DNA from: Roseibium algicola
GTDB taxonomy: Bacteria; Pseudomonadota; Alphaproteobacteria; Rhizobiales; Stappiaceae
DNA length: 64,000 bases
Reading direction: 5' to 3'
Assembly (NCBI RefSeq): GCF_001999245.1
Contig: NZ_CP019630.1
Coordinates: forward strand, 930,001 to 994,000
The stretch's first letter is position 1. The number at the start of each line of letters is the position of its first letter. A program made the translations under genes and the position numbers. Below the pieces are notes generated by a model. The model worked only from the letters and a program-made list of their open reading frames with translations, had not been told where the DNA came from and did not search any database. Positions 8,860-18,085 of this stretch are shown piece after piece.

Positions 8860-9768
8860 ATGGAAAAAGTTTCCGTCGCCATAGCGAGCATTGGCCGTGA
8901 AACCTTGCTCGATACGTTACGTTCCCTGGCGGCGGTGACCAAACCGGTCGGGATAGAGCTCAACGTGCTGGTGGCCGATGATTCCAAATCCGGTGCGGCG
9001 ACCAAACTCGTTGCCCGTCATCCCATAAAGTCGCTGGACGTGACCTGTCTTGCCGTGGCGAGCGGTAATATCTCTTCAGCCCGCAACGCATTGCTCGACG
9101 CAGCTGATGGCGACTGGCTGATATTTGTCGATGACGACGAATGGGTGGAACGCGATTGGCTGGAAAAACTCTTCGCCTGCCAGAAAGACTTCAACGCAGA
9201 CGTCGTGATCGGCCCGGTAAAACCACGCTATCCTGACAATACGCCCGAGTGGATGCGGCGTGCGAACCCGCTTTACACCGACTGGGGGCACCGAGGAAAA
9301 CGGCTTTACACCGGCCGGGGCGGCAACACGCTGGTGCGGGTTGGTTTTGTTCGTGCGCTGGAACTGAGATTTGATGAAGCCTATGGCCGGACGGGTGGCG
9401 AAGACACCATCTTCTTTGCTCAAGCAGCCGAACGCGGGGCACGTATCTTTGCCACGGACGATGCGATTGCCCACGAACATGTTCCACAAGACCGATTGTC
9501 GACGAAGTTCATTCTCAGCCGCGCGACAAGGTCAGGCCAATCCTATGGCCAGATGCGCCTCGCCCGGCATCCAGACCCTTTCTGGCACGTTTTTTTCGCA
9601 TTTGGAGCACTGGCAAAATGTGCCGTTGCCGGTGTTTTAGCGCTCGCATTCCGGCTTCTCGACAGGGGGCGTTCTTTCCGGATGCGGCAAAAACTTGCGC
9701 TCAACACAGGCAAGCTGCGCGCTGTATTCAACCTGCCTCTTGCAGAGCTCTATAGAAAACCGGATTGA
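8860..9768 (+). CDS. GT2-family glycosyltransferase
   Basis: A 302-residue GT-A fold transferase resembling the ExoM-type glycosyltransferases of succinoglycan synthesis. The N-terminal nucleotide-binding region starts at residue 3 (VSVAIASIGRE) with VADD near 40. The metal-binding DXD-type motif is in IFVDDDEW (about 88-95), and an acceptor-side acidic motif GGEDT lies near 179-183. A hydrophobic patch at about 246-268 may bring it to the membrane. CGGAG lies upstream of the ATG. It is convergent with the polysaccharide deacetylase gene and probably builds the repeat unit of the same glycan. Confidence 0.85.
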   Translation: MEKVSVAIASIGRETLLDTLRSLAAVTKPVGIELNVLVADDSKSGAATKLVARHPIKSLDVTCLAVASGNISSARNALLDAADGDWLIFVDDDEWVERDWLEKLFACQKDFNADVVIGPVKPRYPDNTPEWMRRANPLYTDWGHRGKRLYTGRGGNTLVRVGFVRALELRFDEAYGRTGGEDTIFFAQAAERGARIFATDDAIAHEHVPQDRLSTKFILSRATRSGQSYGQMRLARHPDPFWHVFFAFGALAKCAVAGVLALAFRLLDRGRSFRMRQKLALNTGKLRAVFNLPLAELYRKPD

Positions 9769-9799
9769 ACCAGCTGGCGCCTACGCCTCGGGCATGCCT

Positions 9800-10480
9800 T
9801 CAAATGCGGAATTTCGCGCGCCGTGCGAAGGCATAGAGGGAGCTTTTCAGGCGTTTCTTGGCGGAAAACATCGGCGGGATGTCACGATCCGGGTCAAAGC
9901 CATTTGCAGGCGAAAAGCGCGGACAGAACCATGCCGTCTGATAGGCAAGTCCCGGTGTGCTTGTGAAGACCCGCCGGTACCCGGCTTCCTTGAGACGATG
10001 CAAAACGTTCGCGTCAAGAGCACCGAACGGGATCGCCGCTTCTGTGACAGCAGCCCCTACCGCATCCTCGATTTTCTTTCGAGCGTCATAAAGCTCCCGT
10101 TGAAAGCCCGCAGCATCCAGCTTGCGCCAGTCGACATGGTCGTGGCCGTGGCTGCCGATGACCGATCCCGACGAAACAATCTCCCGCATCTGTTCCGCGG
10201 TCAGATAGCCCTTTGCCCCGATACGTGCAGCCAGAACGAAAAAACGACCTGGCCGGCCCGCCTCCACAAGGGCTGGCAACCCAACCTCGTAATCAGACAG
10301 GTTGCCGTCATCAAAGGTGATTTCCAGCTTCACTCCGTGTTTCTGCTCAAGTGCAGGAAGGCGTTCAATTGTGCGCTGGTAAGTCTCTATCGGGACGAAG
10401 TAATGGCTCTCTTCCGGCGAAACAGGCACCGCTGGTACACCAATACCGTGGAAAGTGAGAACCTGCGTTTTTGCCAGCAT
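9800..10480 (-). CDS. Polysaccharide deacetylase (CE4 / NodB-homology domain)
   Basis: A 226-residue NodB-like domain expected to remove N- or O-acetyl groups from a glycan, using a divalent metal. The catalytic TFDDG motif and the metal-binding SHGHDH motif are both present. I place the start at 10480, where GGCGGAG precedes the ATG; the frame is open further upstream but without protein-like sequence. There is no signal peptide, so it would act on a cytoplasmic lipid-linked intermediate or is exported another way. A 229-base divergent promoter region separates it from the flippase gene. Confidence 0.85.
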   Translation of the reverse strand: MLAKTQVLTFHGIGVPAVPVSPEESHYFVPIETYQRTIERLPALEQKHGVKLEITFDDGNLSDYEVGLPALVEAGRPGRFFVLAARIGAKGYLTAEQMREIVSSGSVIGSHGHDHVDWRKLDAAGFQRELYDARKKIEDAVGAAVTEAAIPFGALDANVLHRLKEAGYRRVFTSTPGLAYQTAWFCPRFSPANGFDPDRDIPPMFSAKKRLKSSLYAFARRAKFRI

Positions 10481-10709
10481 TTTTTCTCCGCCTTTTCGAA
10501 CAGGACGCCAGATCCTTGACGCAGGGAAGTTAAAATAGTTTGTGCAGGTTCGCGTTGCCTGCCTATTAACGGCGCAGTCAGGTTTGGCACCTAGTTTCTG
10601 TTGTGACTTATCCGGGGGGCAGATACACAAAATCGGCTCCTGCGGCCCAAGGCCAGCGGCCACGGGTCCCGCTTTTTTCGATCAACGGCCCACGCCTCGA
10701 GGCAATTTC

Positions 10710-12023
10710 GTGTCAATGAATTCCAGTTCGGCATCGAGAAAATTTCGCGCGCTTTATGACAAGGCCCTTGGCCTCTCAAGACGCCCGCTTGTTGCCAATA
10801 CAATTTCCTACACGATCAATTTTGGTCTCTTGCTCGTCATTCAGCTCGTCTTTTTCCTGTTCATTTCGCGCGCCTTGGGGGCAGCAGACTACGGTCTGTT
10901 CATCACCATCGTCAGTGTCTCCATCATGGCCGGTTTCCTGGTCGGGTTGGGCAGTGAATACCTTCTCCTCCAGAGGGTCGCGGTTGAGCCTCAGTCTTTC
11001 GACAGATACCTCGGGCATTCCCTGATCATGATGGGACTTACCTTTCCGTTTGTCCTGCCCGGGACAATCGCTTTGTTGTACGTCCTCATCGGCGATACCG
11101 TTCCGCTATCGACTATCGCGATTGTCACTGTTTCGGATCTGCTCCTCACAAAACTGGTGATCTTGTCCGCGCAATCCTACATGGCCTTCGACCGGGCCAG
11201 AAAACAGATTGTCATCAATGTTCTGGCTGCTTCGTTGAAACTCGCTTTCCTGTTCGTTGCCACGCTTCTCCCCGGAAGTCTCACGCTCCAGGAATGGGCG
11301 TGGTGGTATTTCGCCGCCGGAATTCTGTCTGCTCTTGCGGCTTGCTGGCTAGTTCTGCGTGATCTCGGCCGGCCGACCTTCACCCTGATCCGGGACGACC
11401 TGAAACTCAGCCTTCTCTATTGCATCGAGTTTTTTGCCATCGGCGGCATGAAGGATCTGGACAAGCCGGTGGTCGTTCACACTTTGAGCGCAGATGCAGG
11501 CGGGCAGTACGCAGCCGGGTTCCGCATCATCGACGCAGCCTCAGCGCCCGTCAGAGCGTTTCTCTATGCAACCTACACCCGCCATTTTCGCCAGGCACAA
11601 GATGGGCAGGCAAGCAGCCTTGCTTTCGGCGTCAAGCTGTTGCCGGTGACGGTATTCCTCGCCCTGCCGGTCGCAGTTTTCCTGTTACTGATCGCCGGTT
11701 TCATTCCCCTTGTTCTGGGTGAAGATTTCGCAGAAACACCGACCGTCGTTATGTGCCTTGCGTTTTATCCGCTCCTGATGGGGCTTTCCGGTGTAGGGGC
11801 GGACATCTTGCGAGCCACCGGTCGTCAACGCGTGCGGATGGCGCTGCTTATCAGCACCAGCCTCCTGCTGATACCCGTCGTCAGCCTTGGCGCTGCGTTG
11901 GGAGGCCTGGCCGGGGCAGCGCTTTTCCGCTTTGGCGTCCAGATTGCTTTGACCGCGGGCACCTGGTTCTTCATTTTCTGGACAAAGGCACCTGCTCCCG
12001 AACCAGACGAAACCGCAGGCTGA
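10710..12023 (+). CDS. Wzx/MATE-type polysaccharide flippase
   Basis: A 437-residue multi-spanning inner-membrane protein (about 12-14 hydrophobic segments) of the oligosaccharidyl-lipid flippase superfamily, expected to translocate undecaprenyl-linked repeat units to the periplasm. The N-terminal segment (about residues 20-50, SYTINFGLLLVIQLVFFLF) and the following SRALGAADYGLF motif are typical of these flippases. The start is chosen as GTG at 10710, seven bases after GAGG; the ATG at 10716 is almost equally likely. It completes a Wzx/Wzy/Wzz-type set with the genes at 3064 and 4523. It is convergent with the GH2 gene. Confidence 0.8.
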   Translation: MSMNSSSASRKFRALYDKALGLSRRPLVANTISYTINFGLLLVIQLVFFLFISRALGAADYGLFITIVSVSIMAGFLVGLGSEYLLLQRVAVEPQSFDRYLGHSLIMMGLTFPFVLPGTIALLYVLIGDTVPLSTIAIVTVSDLLLTKLVILSAQSYMAFDRARKQIVINVLAASLKLAFLFVATLLPGSLTLQEWAWWYFAAGILSALAACWLVLRDLGRPTFTLIRDDLKLSLLYCIEFFAIGGMKDLDKPVVVHTLSADAGGQYAAGFRIIDAASAPVRAFLYATYTRHFRQAQDGQASSLAFGVKLLPVTVFLALPVAVFLLLIAGFIPLVLGEDFAETPTVVMCLAFYPLLMGLSGVGADILRATGRQRVRMALLISTSLLLIPVVSLGAALGGLAGAALFRFGVQIALTAGTWFFIFWTKAPAPEPDETAG

Positions 12024-12044
12024 TCCGTCGCTTCCAGAAAGGCG

Positions 12045-14495
12045 TCAGAAGGGCACGCGCCCGGCGAAGTTCAAGGCCGTAAGTTGCCCTTTGGGGGCTG
12101 CCTGATCATCGCGTTCTTCGTCTGGCGTTTGTTGCAGTTGAATGCACTTCGCCTCGCCCGGAGCCAGATGGAACCAGTTATCCTCCGCCTCAAATCCGGG
12201 AATGGCAACGACGGTCGATTGCAGGAAGCGCTTGGCACGGATCATCAGCGACCAACTGCCAGCCTCGTCCTGTTCCACACTCACCTCGGGCGCATCGAAA
12301 TGGCGATGCAGTCCTCGGCCGAGAGGGAAATGATGCGCCTCGGAAATGAGTTCTCCGGTTTGCGTATCGAACAGGCGCACCACGGTTACATCATGTGAGG
12401 GTGGGCCGAAACGATAGGCGTAGGTGACGTCGAAGAAGGCTCCGATCAGGTCCACCGCATTGAGCGTCTGCGCACTGTTTGGCGCCAACAACAGCCCCTT
12501 TTCTCCTGAAACCACCGGCACCTGGCCATCCCGCAGGCAGGCAATGCTGATCCTGACCGGCTTTTCCTCTGCCCTTTCGTTAAGGACGTGAATGGCAAGG
12601 CCGTTCGTGCCTTCGTCGGTGACACAGGCAATTACCGGCCTGAATGCGCGCTTGAGGGCATACCACGCGGGTTTGGGCCGTCCGGCTGCATCAACAAGTC
12701 CCCACCCGGCACCAATCAAGAGGTCGGAAAGGGTCCAGACCAGTGCCCCCTGGCAATTGGTCCCGGGCCGTCGCCATTCGGAAAAGGTCTCGGACATGAC
12801 CTCACCGGTGACCGCCCGTCCGAGCTCGAGGTATCTGTCCGGATCGCCGTATCGCAGCGCGGCCGGATCGACACCGTAGAGCAGCTTCAGATAGTGATCG
12901 CGCACATCCTCGAAGTCCCAACCGGCTCCACGATCACGCGGCACCCGTGCCTTCCAGCGTGGATCATGCCCCGGTTTCACCGGCAATCCTTCTTCCAGGC
13001 TTTGCTGGACGGGAATATTGGAAAACGCAAGGCACTCACCTGCAAAGCGGACATCGGCCCGTCTTGCGTCTTCCAGAGGCCGCAGATACGCCCCGACGCC
13101 GTAATAGTGGGCGATGCCTTCGTTGGGGGAGAACGGCAGGACCCCGCCGCATGGCGAATTTGCTGCATAGGGCACATCCGGCCGCAGCTCTGTGGCAATA
13201 GCCGGCAAGATCTCCTCGCACAGCGGCCCCTTCCAGCGATCCTCGGAAAGCCCCATCATGGCGCCCTGCTGGTAGATCTCGCTTCCACCGCACAGAACGG
13301 CAAGTGAAGGGCTGCCCATGCTTTCATCCAGCTGATCGCGCAGTTCCGCTTCGATCTCCGCGACGAAGGCGGCATCCTTCACGGGGTAATCGTAGTTGGC
13401 GAACTGAAAGTCCTGCCAGACCAGCAGGCCCAATTCGTCACATAGCTCAAGGAAGGCGCGGCTCTCGTAAAGCATCGTCCCGCCGATGCGCAGCATGTTC
13501 ATGCCTGCGTCCCGGGCTTTTTCCAACAGAGGGCGATAGGTTTCGCGGCTGGACGAGAGGTTCAGGAGATCCGCATTGGTCCAGACGGCGCCCCGGCAGA
13601 AGACCGGCACACCGTTGATCTTCAGGCCGAAGCTGCGTCCATCGGCACCGTGGTCCGCCTCGATCCGGCGGAAGCCTGTCTTGCCCAGTGAAAGAGTATT
13701 GTCAGCGGCCTGAACGGTTACGTCGTAAAGAGCAGGCTCGCCGTGTGTGTGTGGCATCCAGGGCTTGGCGCCCTCAGGACGGACGGTCGCCGCATAGCAA
13801 CCGTCGTCCTGAAGGCTCATCTTCGCCGATGCTCCCGCGCAAGTCAGCACCGGAACGGCATCCGTATTTTCGAGCCTGACCGTAACTGACAGCGCGGCTG
13901 TGCCATCCGGAGCCAGGTCCGCAAGAATATGCTTTTCAACAATACGCGGCGTCGTCTCGGGTTCGAGCCTGATTGGGCGGTATGGGCCAACCGCATGGAT
14001 TTCCGGGCACCAACCGGGCATGTGACCGAGAAGCGTCGTCCGCACGAGCCTCAGCCCCTGGCTGGTTGCCAACTGAGGCTTCCACCGGGCGCGCGGCCCC
14101 TTTGCGTTCAAGTGCGGCTCTAGCGCGCGAAAGCAGATTTTCAGAACGTTGCGATCGGCCAGTTCCACGGGAACATTGTATTTGCGGAACATGTTCCGGC
14201 TGGACAGCACCTCAACGTCGTTCAGGAAAACCTCGGCAATGGTCGCCAACCCCTCCAGGTGCAAGCTATATCGGCCCGGCGGGGCGTCGAACCAGGCTTC
14301 ATACCAGACGTCCTTGCCATGAAGGGGAACGGGATTTTCCGGGTCGTAAAGTCCTGCATCCGTCAGAGCACCGGCGACGGTTCCCGGAACGTGTGCCGGA
14401 ACGAAATCCCACTGATGCCCCGTCGAAAGCGAGGTTTCAAAGGCACCGGGCTCTGTCATCGACAGTGCCCAGGTCACTTCACCCAGGTCGATCAT
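12045..14495 (-). CDS. GH2-family glycosidase (beta-mannosidase-like)
   Basis: An 816-residue hydrolase with the glycoside hydrolase family 2 layout: N-terminal jelly-roll sugar-binding domain, immunoglobulin-like domain (about 185-280), TIM barrel (about 285-600) and C-terminal beta domains. The probable acid/base is E406 in CGGSE, where classical mannosidases have a GNNE-type motif, and the probable nucleophile is E487 in FAGE. No signal peptide is seen, so it appears cytoplasmic. Its ATG directly follows the DUF1839 stop codon, making it the last gene of the carrier-protein operon. It may trim a mannoside, or build or edit the acceptor used by the operon. The exact substrate is not determined. 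Confidence 0.85.
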   Translation of the reverse strand: MIDLGEVTWALSMTEPGAFETSLSTGHQWDFVPAHVPGTVAGALTDAGLYDPENPVPLHGKDVWYEAWFDAPPGRYSLHLEGLATIAEVFLNDVEVLSSRNMFRKYNVPVELADRNVLKICFRALEPHLNAKGPRARWKPQLATSQGLRLVRTTLLGHMPGWCPEIHAVGPYRPIRLEPETTPRIVEKHILADLAPDGTAALSVTVRLENTDAVPVLTCAGASAKMSLQDDGCYAATVRPEGAKPWMPHTHGEPALYDVTVQAADNTLSLGKTGFRRIEADHGADGRSFGLKINGVPVFCRGAVWTNADLLNLSSSRETYRPLLEKARDAGMNMLRIGGTMLYESRAFLELCDELGLLVWQDFQFANYDYPVKDAAFVAEIEAELRDQLDESMGSPSLAVLCGGSEIYQQGAMMGLSEDRWKGPLCEEILPAIATELRPDVPYAANSPCGGVLPFSPNEGIAHYYGVGAYLRPLEDARRADVRFAGECLAFSNIPVQQSLEEGLPVKPGHDPRWKARVPRDRGAGWDFEDVRDHYLKLLYGVDPAALRYGDPDRYLELGRAVTGEVMSETFSEWRRPGTNCQGALVWTLSDLLIGAGWGLVDAAGRPKPAWYALKRAFRPVIACVTDEGTNGLAIHVLNERAEEKPVRISIACLRDGQVPVVSGEKGLLLAPNSAQTLNAVDLIGAFFDVTYAYRFGPPSHDVTVVRLFDTQTGELISEAHHFPLGRGLHRHFDAPEVSVEQDEAGSWSLMIRAKRFLQSTVVAIPGFEAEDNWFHLAPGEAKCIQLQQTPDEERDDQAAPKGQLTALNFAGRVPF

Positions 14496-15518
14496 TCAAG
14501 CCCCGGCAGCGCTGACTACGGGAGTAAAACGTGTTTCCTGATCACCGTAGTGGGTGTCGAGAAGTTGCATCAGGTTGTCCCAGGCGTTGACTGCCGGCAG
14601 CAAGCCTTCGTCCAGCCCCTGAAACTTCTTGCGCATGACGGCGCGCGCCAGTTTGAACTGCACCATCTTGCAGGTGGAGGAAATGGTCTTGGCCATCTGC
14701 ACACCCTCGGTCAGATCGTCCCTGCCTTCCGCCACCAGCCATTCGAGATAGGACGAAAACAGCTCGAAATTCGCACCGAGCTGGCGCAGCGTGTTGAAGG
14801 CATACAAATGGAAGAAGCCGAACTCGCGTTCGCAGATCTTTTCCACCTGCGCCGGGAACACCTGTGCAAAGGCAGCAATCGGGTTCTGCTTTGGGCGGCG
14901 CTTCAGGTGATGGCGCAGAAGACCTTCCGAAACGTTCAGGATGTGAGTCGGCGTTGGCAGTGTGTCCGGAACCTTCACGAATTCCGTGTATGGCAGGAAC
15001 GGCGTCGGCTTTTCATGTGCGCCGCGCTGGAACACTCCGTCGAAATCGTCACCTTCCAGCCGGTGCAGGCCCAGACCATGGAAATATTCCATCGTCCTGG
15101 CTTCAAAATCCATCCAGTTGACTGCGATCGTGGTCTTGCCGTGGGCCTCGTGATAACCGACACCGTGTGTGTCCGGCAGGAAATAGCTGTCGACTTCGAC
15201 CAGTGACAAGCGGCCCCGTTCGATCTGTTGCCGGACGTGGGCTTCCACCCGGTCGTAGATCGCAAGTTCGGTAACCTTGAGACCATAAAGCGCTTCCAGA
15301 TCCTCCAGCGGCACCTTGAAGAAGGTGAACTGGTCTCCTTCAAAATCCTGGGTGACCGAATAGGACAGACAAGCCTCCGCCGGCAGACCAAGCGACGGCA
15401 ATACCTCGATCCAGACATCAAGATAGCAATTGGTTTCGGGCCAGTCCCGGTCCTGGGAATGGAGCGGGCTACGCACGTAGGTCGCCGCATTGAAGCGGTC
15501 AAACACGGCTTGCGTCAT
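14496..15518 (-). CDS. DUF1839 protein, possible carrier-protein aminoacyltransferase
   Basis: A 340-residue member of the uncharacterised DUF1839 family. The start is taken at 15518, where GAGGGG lies about eight bases upstream. Seen directly: Cys31 in ETNCYLDVW, then EVDSYFLPD (108-116) and GYHEAHGKT (121-129). This Cys ... Asp-x-x-x-L-P ... His layout resembles the BtrH N-terminal family of cysteine acyltransferases, which move acyl groups from a carrier protein to an amine (BtrH of butirosin synthesis). I therefore infer a transfer step with Cys31, His126 and Asp110 as candidate catalytic residues. It sits between the amino acid:[carrier protein] ligase gene and the GH2 gene in one tight operon. 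Confidence 0.7.
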   Translation of the reverse strand: MTQAVFDRFNAATYVRSPLHSQDRDWPETNCYLDVWIEVLPSLGLPAEACLSYSVTQDFEGDQFTFFKVPLEDLEALYGLKVTELAIYDRVEAHVRQQIERGRLSLVEVDSYFLPDTHGVGYHEAHGKTTIAVNWMDFEARTMEYFHGLGLHRLEGDDFDGVFQRGAHEKPTPFLPYTEFVKVPDTLPTPTHILNVSEGLLRHHLKRRPKQNPIAAFAQVFPAQVEKICEREFGFFHLYAFNTLRQLGANFELFSSYLEWLVAEGRDDLTEGVQMAKTISSTCKMVQFKLARAVMRKKFQGLDEGLLPAVNAWDNLMQLLDTHYGDQETRFTPVVSAAGA

Positions 15519-15529
15519 GTTGCGTCCCC

Positions 15530-16441
15530 TCATCCCCAAAGCGTGGCACGGACGCCTTCAGGCCATTTGGACGTGTCGAAACCATGATGGCGGAAGAGCG
15601 CCAGCGCCAGTCGTTCCAGACCGAAGCCGACACAGGCGGTGTGCGCAGGCGTTCCATCAGCCTGACGGATGTTCCAGGCCTTGCCGAAATTATCCATGTG
15701 GTAATTGAAGCTCATGCAGGCCGTCGGTTTTTCTTCCGACGTGATCGGCACAAGCATTTCGAACTTCAATTCCTGTTCACGCTGGCCGGACGCCATTATC
15801 TTGCCGGCTCGGCCGAAAAACGGATCGTTGGCGACATCGACGTTATGCGGGAGCTGCAGCCGCTCCATCATGTCCGAGCCGCGCTGTTTCCAGGTCTCGC
15901 GGAAATCCATGGTCTGTTCGGCAGAACCGACGCGCACGTATTCACGCTGGCGGAACATCTGCATCCGCGCCGGATCCTTGGAAGGCTCGTGGCGGAAACA
16001 ATAGGACTGCAACGCGACGTAGGCTCCCTCTGCCGGCAATGCACCACGGCGCGAGAGGATCGGATAAAGCGGATAGCAGGCAGCGGGCGTCAGTGCTACC
16101 TGGGTCGGTTTCTGATCCTTGGACCAGTCGTCGCCAGCCGCCATGCATTGCAACAGCCCCATGTGGTCATGGTCGTTGCCGCAAAAGGCATGCACTGTTC
16201 CTGCCAACTGCGGGAAGTTCTTCATGTAACCGCTGGTTTCGAAATCCTGCATGGTCATTCCCGGCGGGAACACCATTGCTTCGGAGATCTCGTCCTGACC
16301 GTAGGTGAGGGCAAATTTTTCGAAACGGGCAATAACGTCTTCAAATTCGCCGCTGCGGGCGTAGAGGCCGTCGACGCCGCTGTCATGCAGGACGCCTTTG
16401 GCAAAGAGCTGATCCAGAAAAGAGACTTGCGCGTCCATCAT
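15530..16441 (-). CDS. Amino acid:[carrier protein] ligase (class II aaRS-like)
   Basis: A 303-residue homologue of the catalytic core of atypical seryl-tRNA synthetase without a tRNA-binding domain. Characterised relatives from Bradyrhizobium and Agrobacterium activate glycine or alanine with ATP and load it on the phosphopantetheine of a carrier protein. Class II motif 2 is at 149-152 (FRHE) with RQREY at 164-168, and motif 3 is GFGLER at 272-277. Cys122, Glu167 and Cys270 fit the Cys-Glu-Cys zinc site of this family, which reads the amino group of the substrate. Its ATG overlaps the stop of the flavoprotein gene by one base (TAATG). The partner carrier protein is encoded at 17626-17874. 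Confidence 0.9.
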   Translation of the reverse strand: MMDAQVSFLDQLFAKGVLHDSGVDGLYARSGEFEDVIARFEKFALTYGQDEISEAMVFPPGMTMQDFETSGYMKNFPQLAGTVHAFCGNDHDHMGLLQCMAAGDDWSKDQKPTQVALTPAACYPLYPILSRRGALPAEGAYVALQSYCFRHEPSKDPARMQMFRQREYVRVGSAEQTMDFRETWKQRGSDMMERLQLPHNVDVANDPFFGRAGKIMASGQREQELKFEMLVPITSEEKPTACMSFNYHMDNFGKAWNIRQADGTPAHTACVGFGLERLALALFRHHGFDTSKWPEGVRATLWG

Positions 16442-17622
16442 TACCCCAAAAGACTGGTGTCTTGTTTGTTGACCAGGAGCATCGTGGACGTGTTGCCCAG
16501 AATACGGTCGTTGGAAATCATCAGCTGCGCCGAATGGGCGTCACGCAGGTGGCGTCCGAGGCTGAACGGCGTACCGTTCTTGTAGCCTGCGATCCCGCAG
16601 ATCAGCATGCAGTGGTTGATGATTGTCAGGATCGTCTGTGACGTGCCGATCTTCACGTTGTTCATGGCAACGGAGAAGCTCATGGCATTGAGCGCATCGC
16701 TGTCGCCCTTGCAACCTTCGAACTGTTTCAGGCCGGCAACGACGTTGGCCTTGACCAGCTGCAGCAGGCTTGACGCCTCCGCCAGACGCAGTGCTCCCGG
16801 AGGAACCTGGCCGGGAGCCTTGCGCGCAGCGTTCTTCACGAATGCCTGCCCTCGGGCAACCGCATCAGCAGCGATGCCATACCAGAGCGCGCCCCAAAGA
16901 AGATGGGAAACGGCCAGCATGGATTGGGCCGCAATCTCCGCAAACGGGCGCGGCAGGATCTGGTCAGCCGGAGCTTCCGCCTTGAAAATATAGCCGTCGG
17001 AGCAGGTTCCACGCATGCCGAGCGTATCCCATTTGCTGGTCTGCTCAAGCGTGTACTGATCCTTCAGGAAAATGGTCGCAACCTGGTCGGAATGAGCCGC
17101 GTCGACATGCCGGCGGGAGGTCACCATGATGGCGTCCGCATTGGCGCCGTAGGAAATCACGGTCGCATCCTTGGTCAGGCGCACGGTGTCGCCCTCGACC
17201 TCGACCGCACAGATCGAATTGCGCAAGTTGCCACCGATACCTGCCTCACTGGTTGCTGAGGCGATCAGAAGCTGCTCATCGCAGATCCGCTTCTGGAAAC
17301 CTTCGTGCCAGGCACTGCCTACGGCGTAATCCGCCAGGCTGGCAATCTGGATCTGGTGCATGGCATAAGTCATCGCGGTGGCCGCGCAGGCTTGTCCAAG
17401 AATTGCGCAAACATCAGCAATCTCGGTCAGCGTTGCACCTTCCCCGCCGAATTCCGGACGGATCATGACACCCATCAGGCGTTCCGCTTTCAGGGCGTTC
17501 ATGCCTTCAACAGGAAAGCGGCCTTCCACATCAACCTTGTCGGCAAACTCGGAAGCGACCTTGGCGGCCCGCTTGGCGCGATCTGCCAACCCCATGGCAG
17601 TGATCTTGGCTGCGGCGGTCAT
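16441..17622 (-). CDS. Acyl-CoA-dehydrogenase-like flavoprotein acting on a carrier-bound substrate
   Basis: A 393-residue protein of the acyl-CoA dehydrogenase fold. The FAD/substrate regions [12 protein letters not shown] (about 140-151) and [10 protein letters not shown] (about 221-230) are family hallmarks. The usual catalytic glutamate of the C-terminal YEGT motif is absent: the equivalent stretch reads ILGNT at 374-378. Family members without this glutamate include flavin monooxygenases and N-hydroxylases, so oxidation or hydroxylation of a carrier-bound amino acid is as likely as desaturation. It starts three bases after the carrier-protein stop, within the same operon, which argues that the carrier-linked aminoacyl group is its substrate. 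Confidence 0.8.
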   Translation of the reverse strand: MTAAAKITAMGLADRAKRAAKVASEFADKVDVEGRFPVEGMNALKAERLMGVMIRPEFGGEGATLTEIADVCAILGQACAATAMTYAMHQIQIASLADYAVGSAWHEGFQKRICDEQLLIASATSEAGIGGNLRNSICAVEVEGDTVRLTKDATVISYGANADAIMVTSRRHVDAAHSDQVATIFLKDQYTLEQTSKWDTLGMRGTCSDGYIFKAEAPADQILPRPFAEIAAQSMLAVSHLLWGALWYGIAADAVARGQAFVKNAARKAPGQVPPGALRLAEASSLLQLVKANVVAGLKQFEGCKGDSDALNAMSFSVAMNNVKIGTSQTILTIINHCMLICGIAGYKNGTPFSLGRHLRDAHSAQLMISNDRILGNTSTMLLVNKQDTSLLG

Positions 17623-17625
17623 GGA

Positions 17626-17874
17626 TTACGCAGCCTGCTCTTTCAGGATTTCGGTAAGAGCTGCGTCGATCGCATCAATGGAGGAGAAAGACTTGCGGTT
17701 CAGCAAATGCTCCGGAAATTCGATATCGAACTCTTCCTCGAGCGCCAGCATCACCTGGACGGATGCAAACGAAGACAGACCGGCATCGTAGAGGTCAGCA
17801 CCGTCCGCGACGTCGTCGATAGAAACCGGCAAATTGCCGTGTTTTGCCAGCAGGGTCCGAATGGTCTGTTTCAT
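17626..17874 (-). CDS. Stand-alone acyl/aminoacyl carrier protein
   Basis: An 82-residue carrier protein with the expected helical bundle and one phosphopantetheine site, Ser35 in DAGLSSF (30-36); the residue before it is Ser rather than the usual Asp. The start is set at 17874, where AAGGA is five bases upstream; an upstream in-frame ATG at 17889 has no ribosome-binding site. It is the first gene of a five-gene run with the flavoprotein, aa:CP ligase, DUF1839 and GH2 genes, all with gaps of about 11 bases or less. It most likely carries an amino acid, not a fatty acid. Its phosphopantetheinyl transferase would have to be encoded elsewhere. Confidence 0.9.
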   Translation of the reverse strand: MKQTIRTLLAKHGNLPVSIDDVADGADLYDAGLSSFASVQVMLALEEEFDIEFPEHLLNRKSFSSIDAIDAALTEILKEQAA

Positions 17875-18085
17875 TTTAGTCCTTACCATTTTCTAACGGT
17901 TACACTTGAACCGGTCCTTGGGTTCCGAGACGTCATTTAGGCCAAAAAACGATAAACTGTAATTAAAGGGCATGGTAAAAAATTACAAAACAGGAACTAT
18001 TAAAATTTGTTAAGTTAACACTTCCTCAATCATAAAAAATCTTTCAAGACACTCAACATTACCGCAGAGTATTCATTCCAAAAAC
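17875..18085. promoter_or_regulatory. AT-rich upstream region of the carrier-protein operon
   Basis: About 210 bases, distinctly richer in A and T than the surrounding genes, especially 17940-18090 with several A/T runs and a TTAAGTTAAC stretch near 18010. It lies upstream of the carrier-protein gene and downstream of the cytochrome b561 gene, so it should hold the operon promoter and perhaps the upstream terminator. No clean hairpin with a T run was found. Confidence 0.5.

Noticed and set aside
15530..16441. Annotation as seryl-tRNA synthetase
   Set aside because: The protein has only the catalytic core, has no tRNA-binding domain, and is next to a carrier-protein gene.
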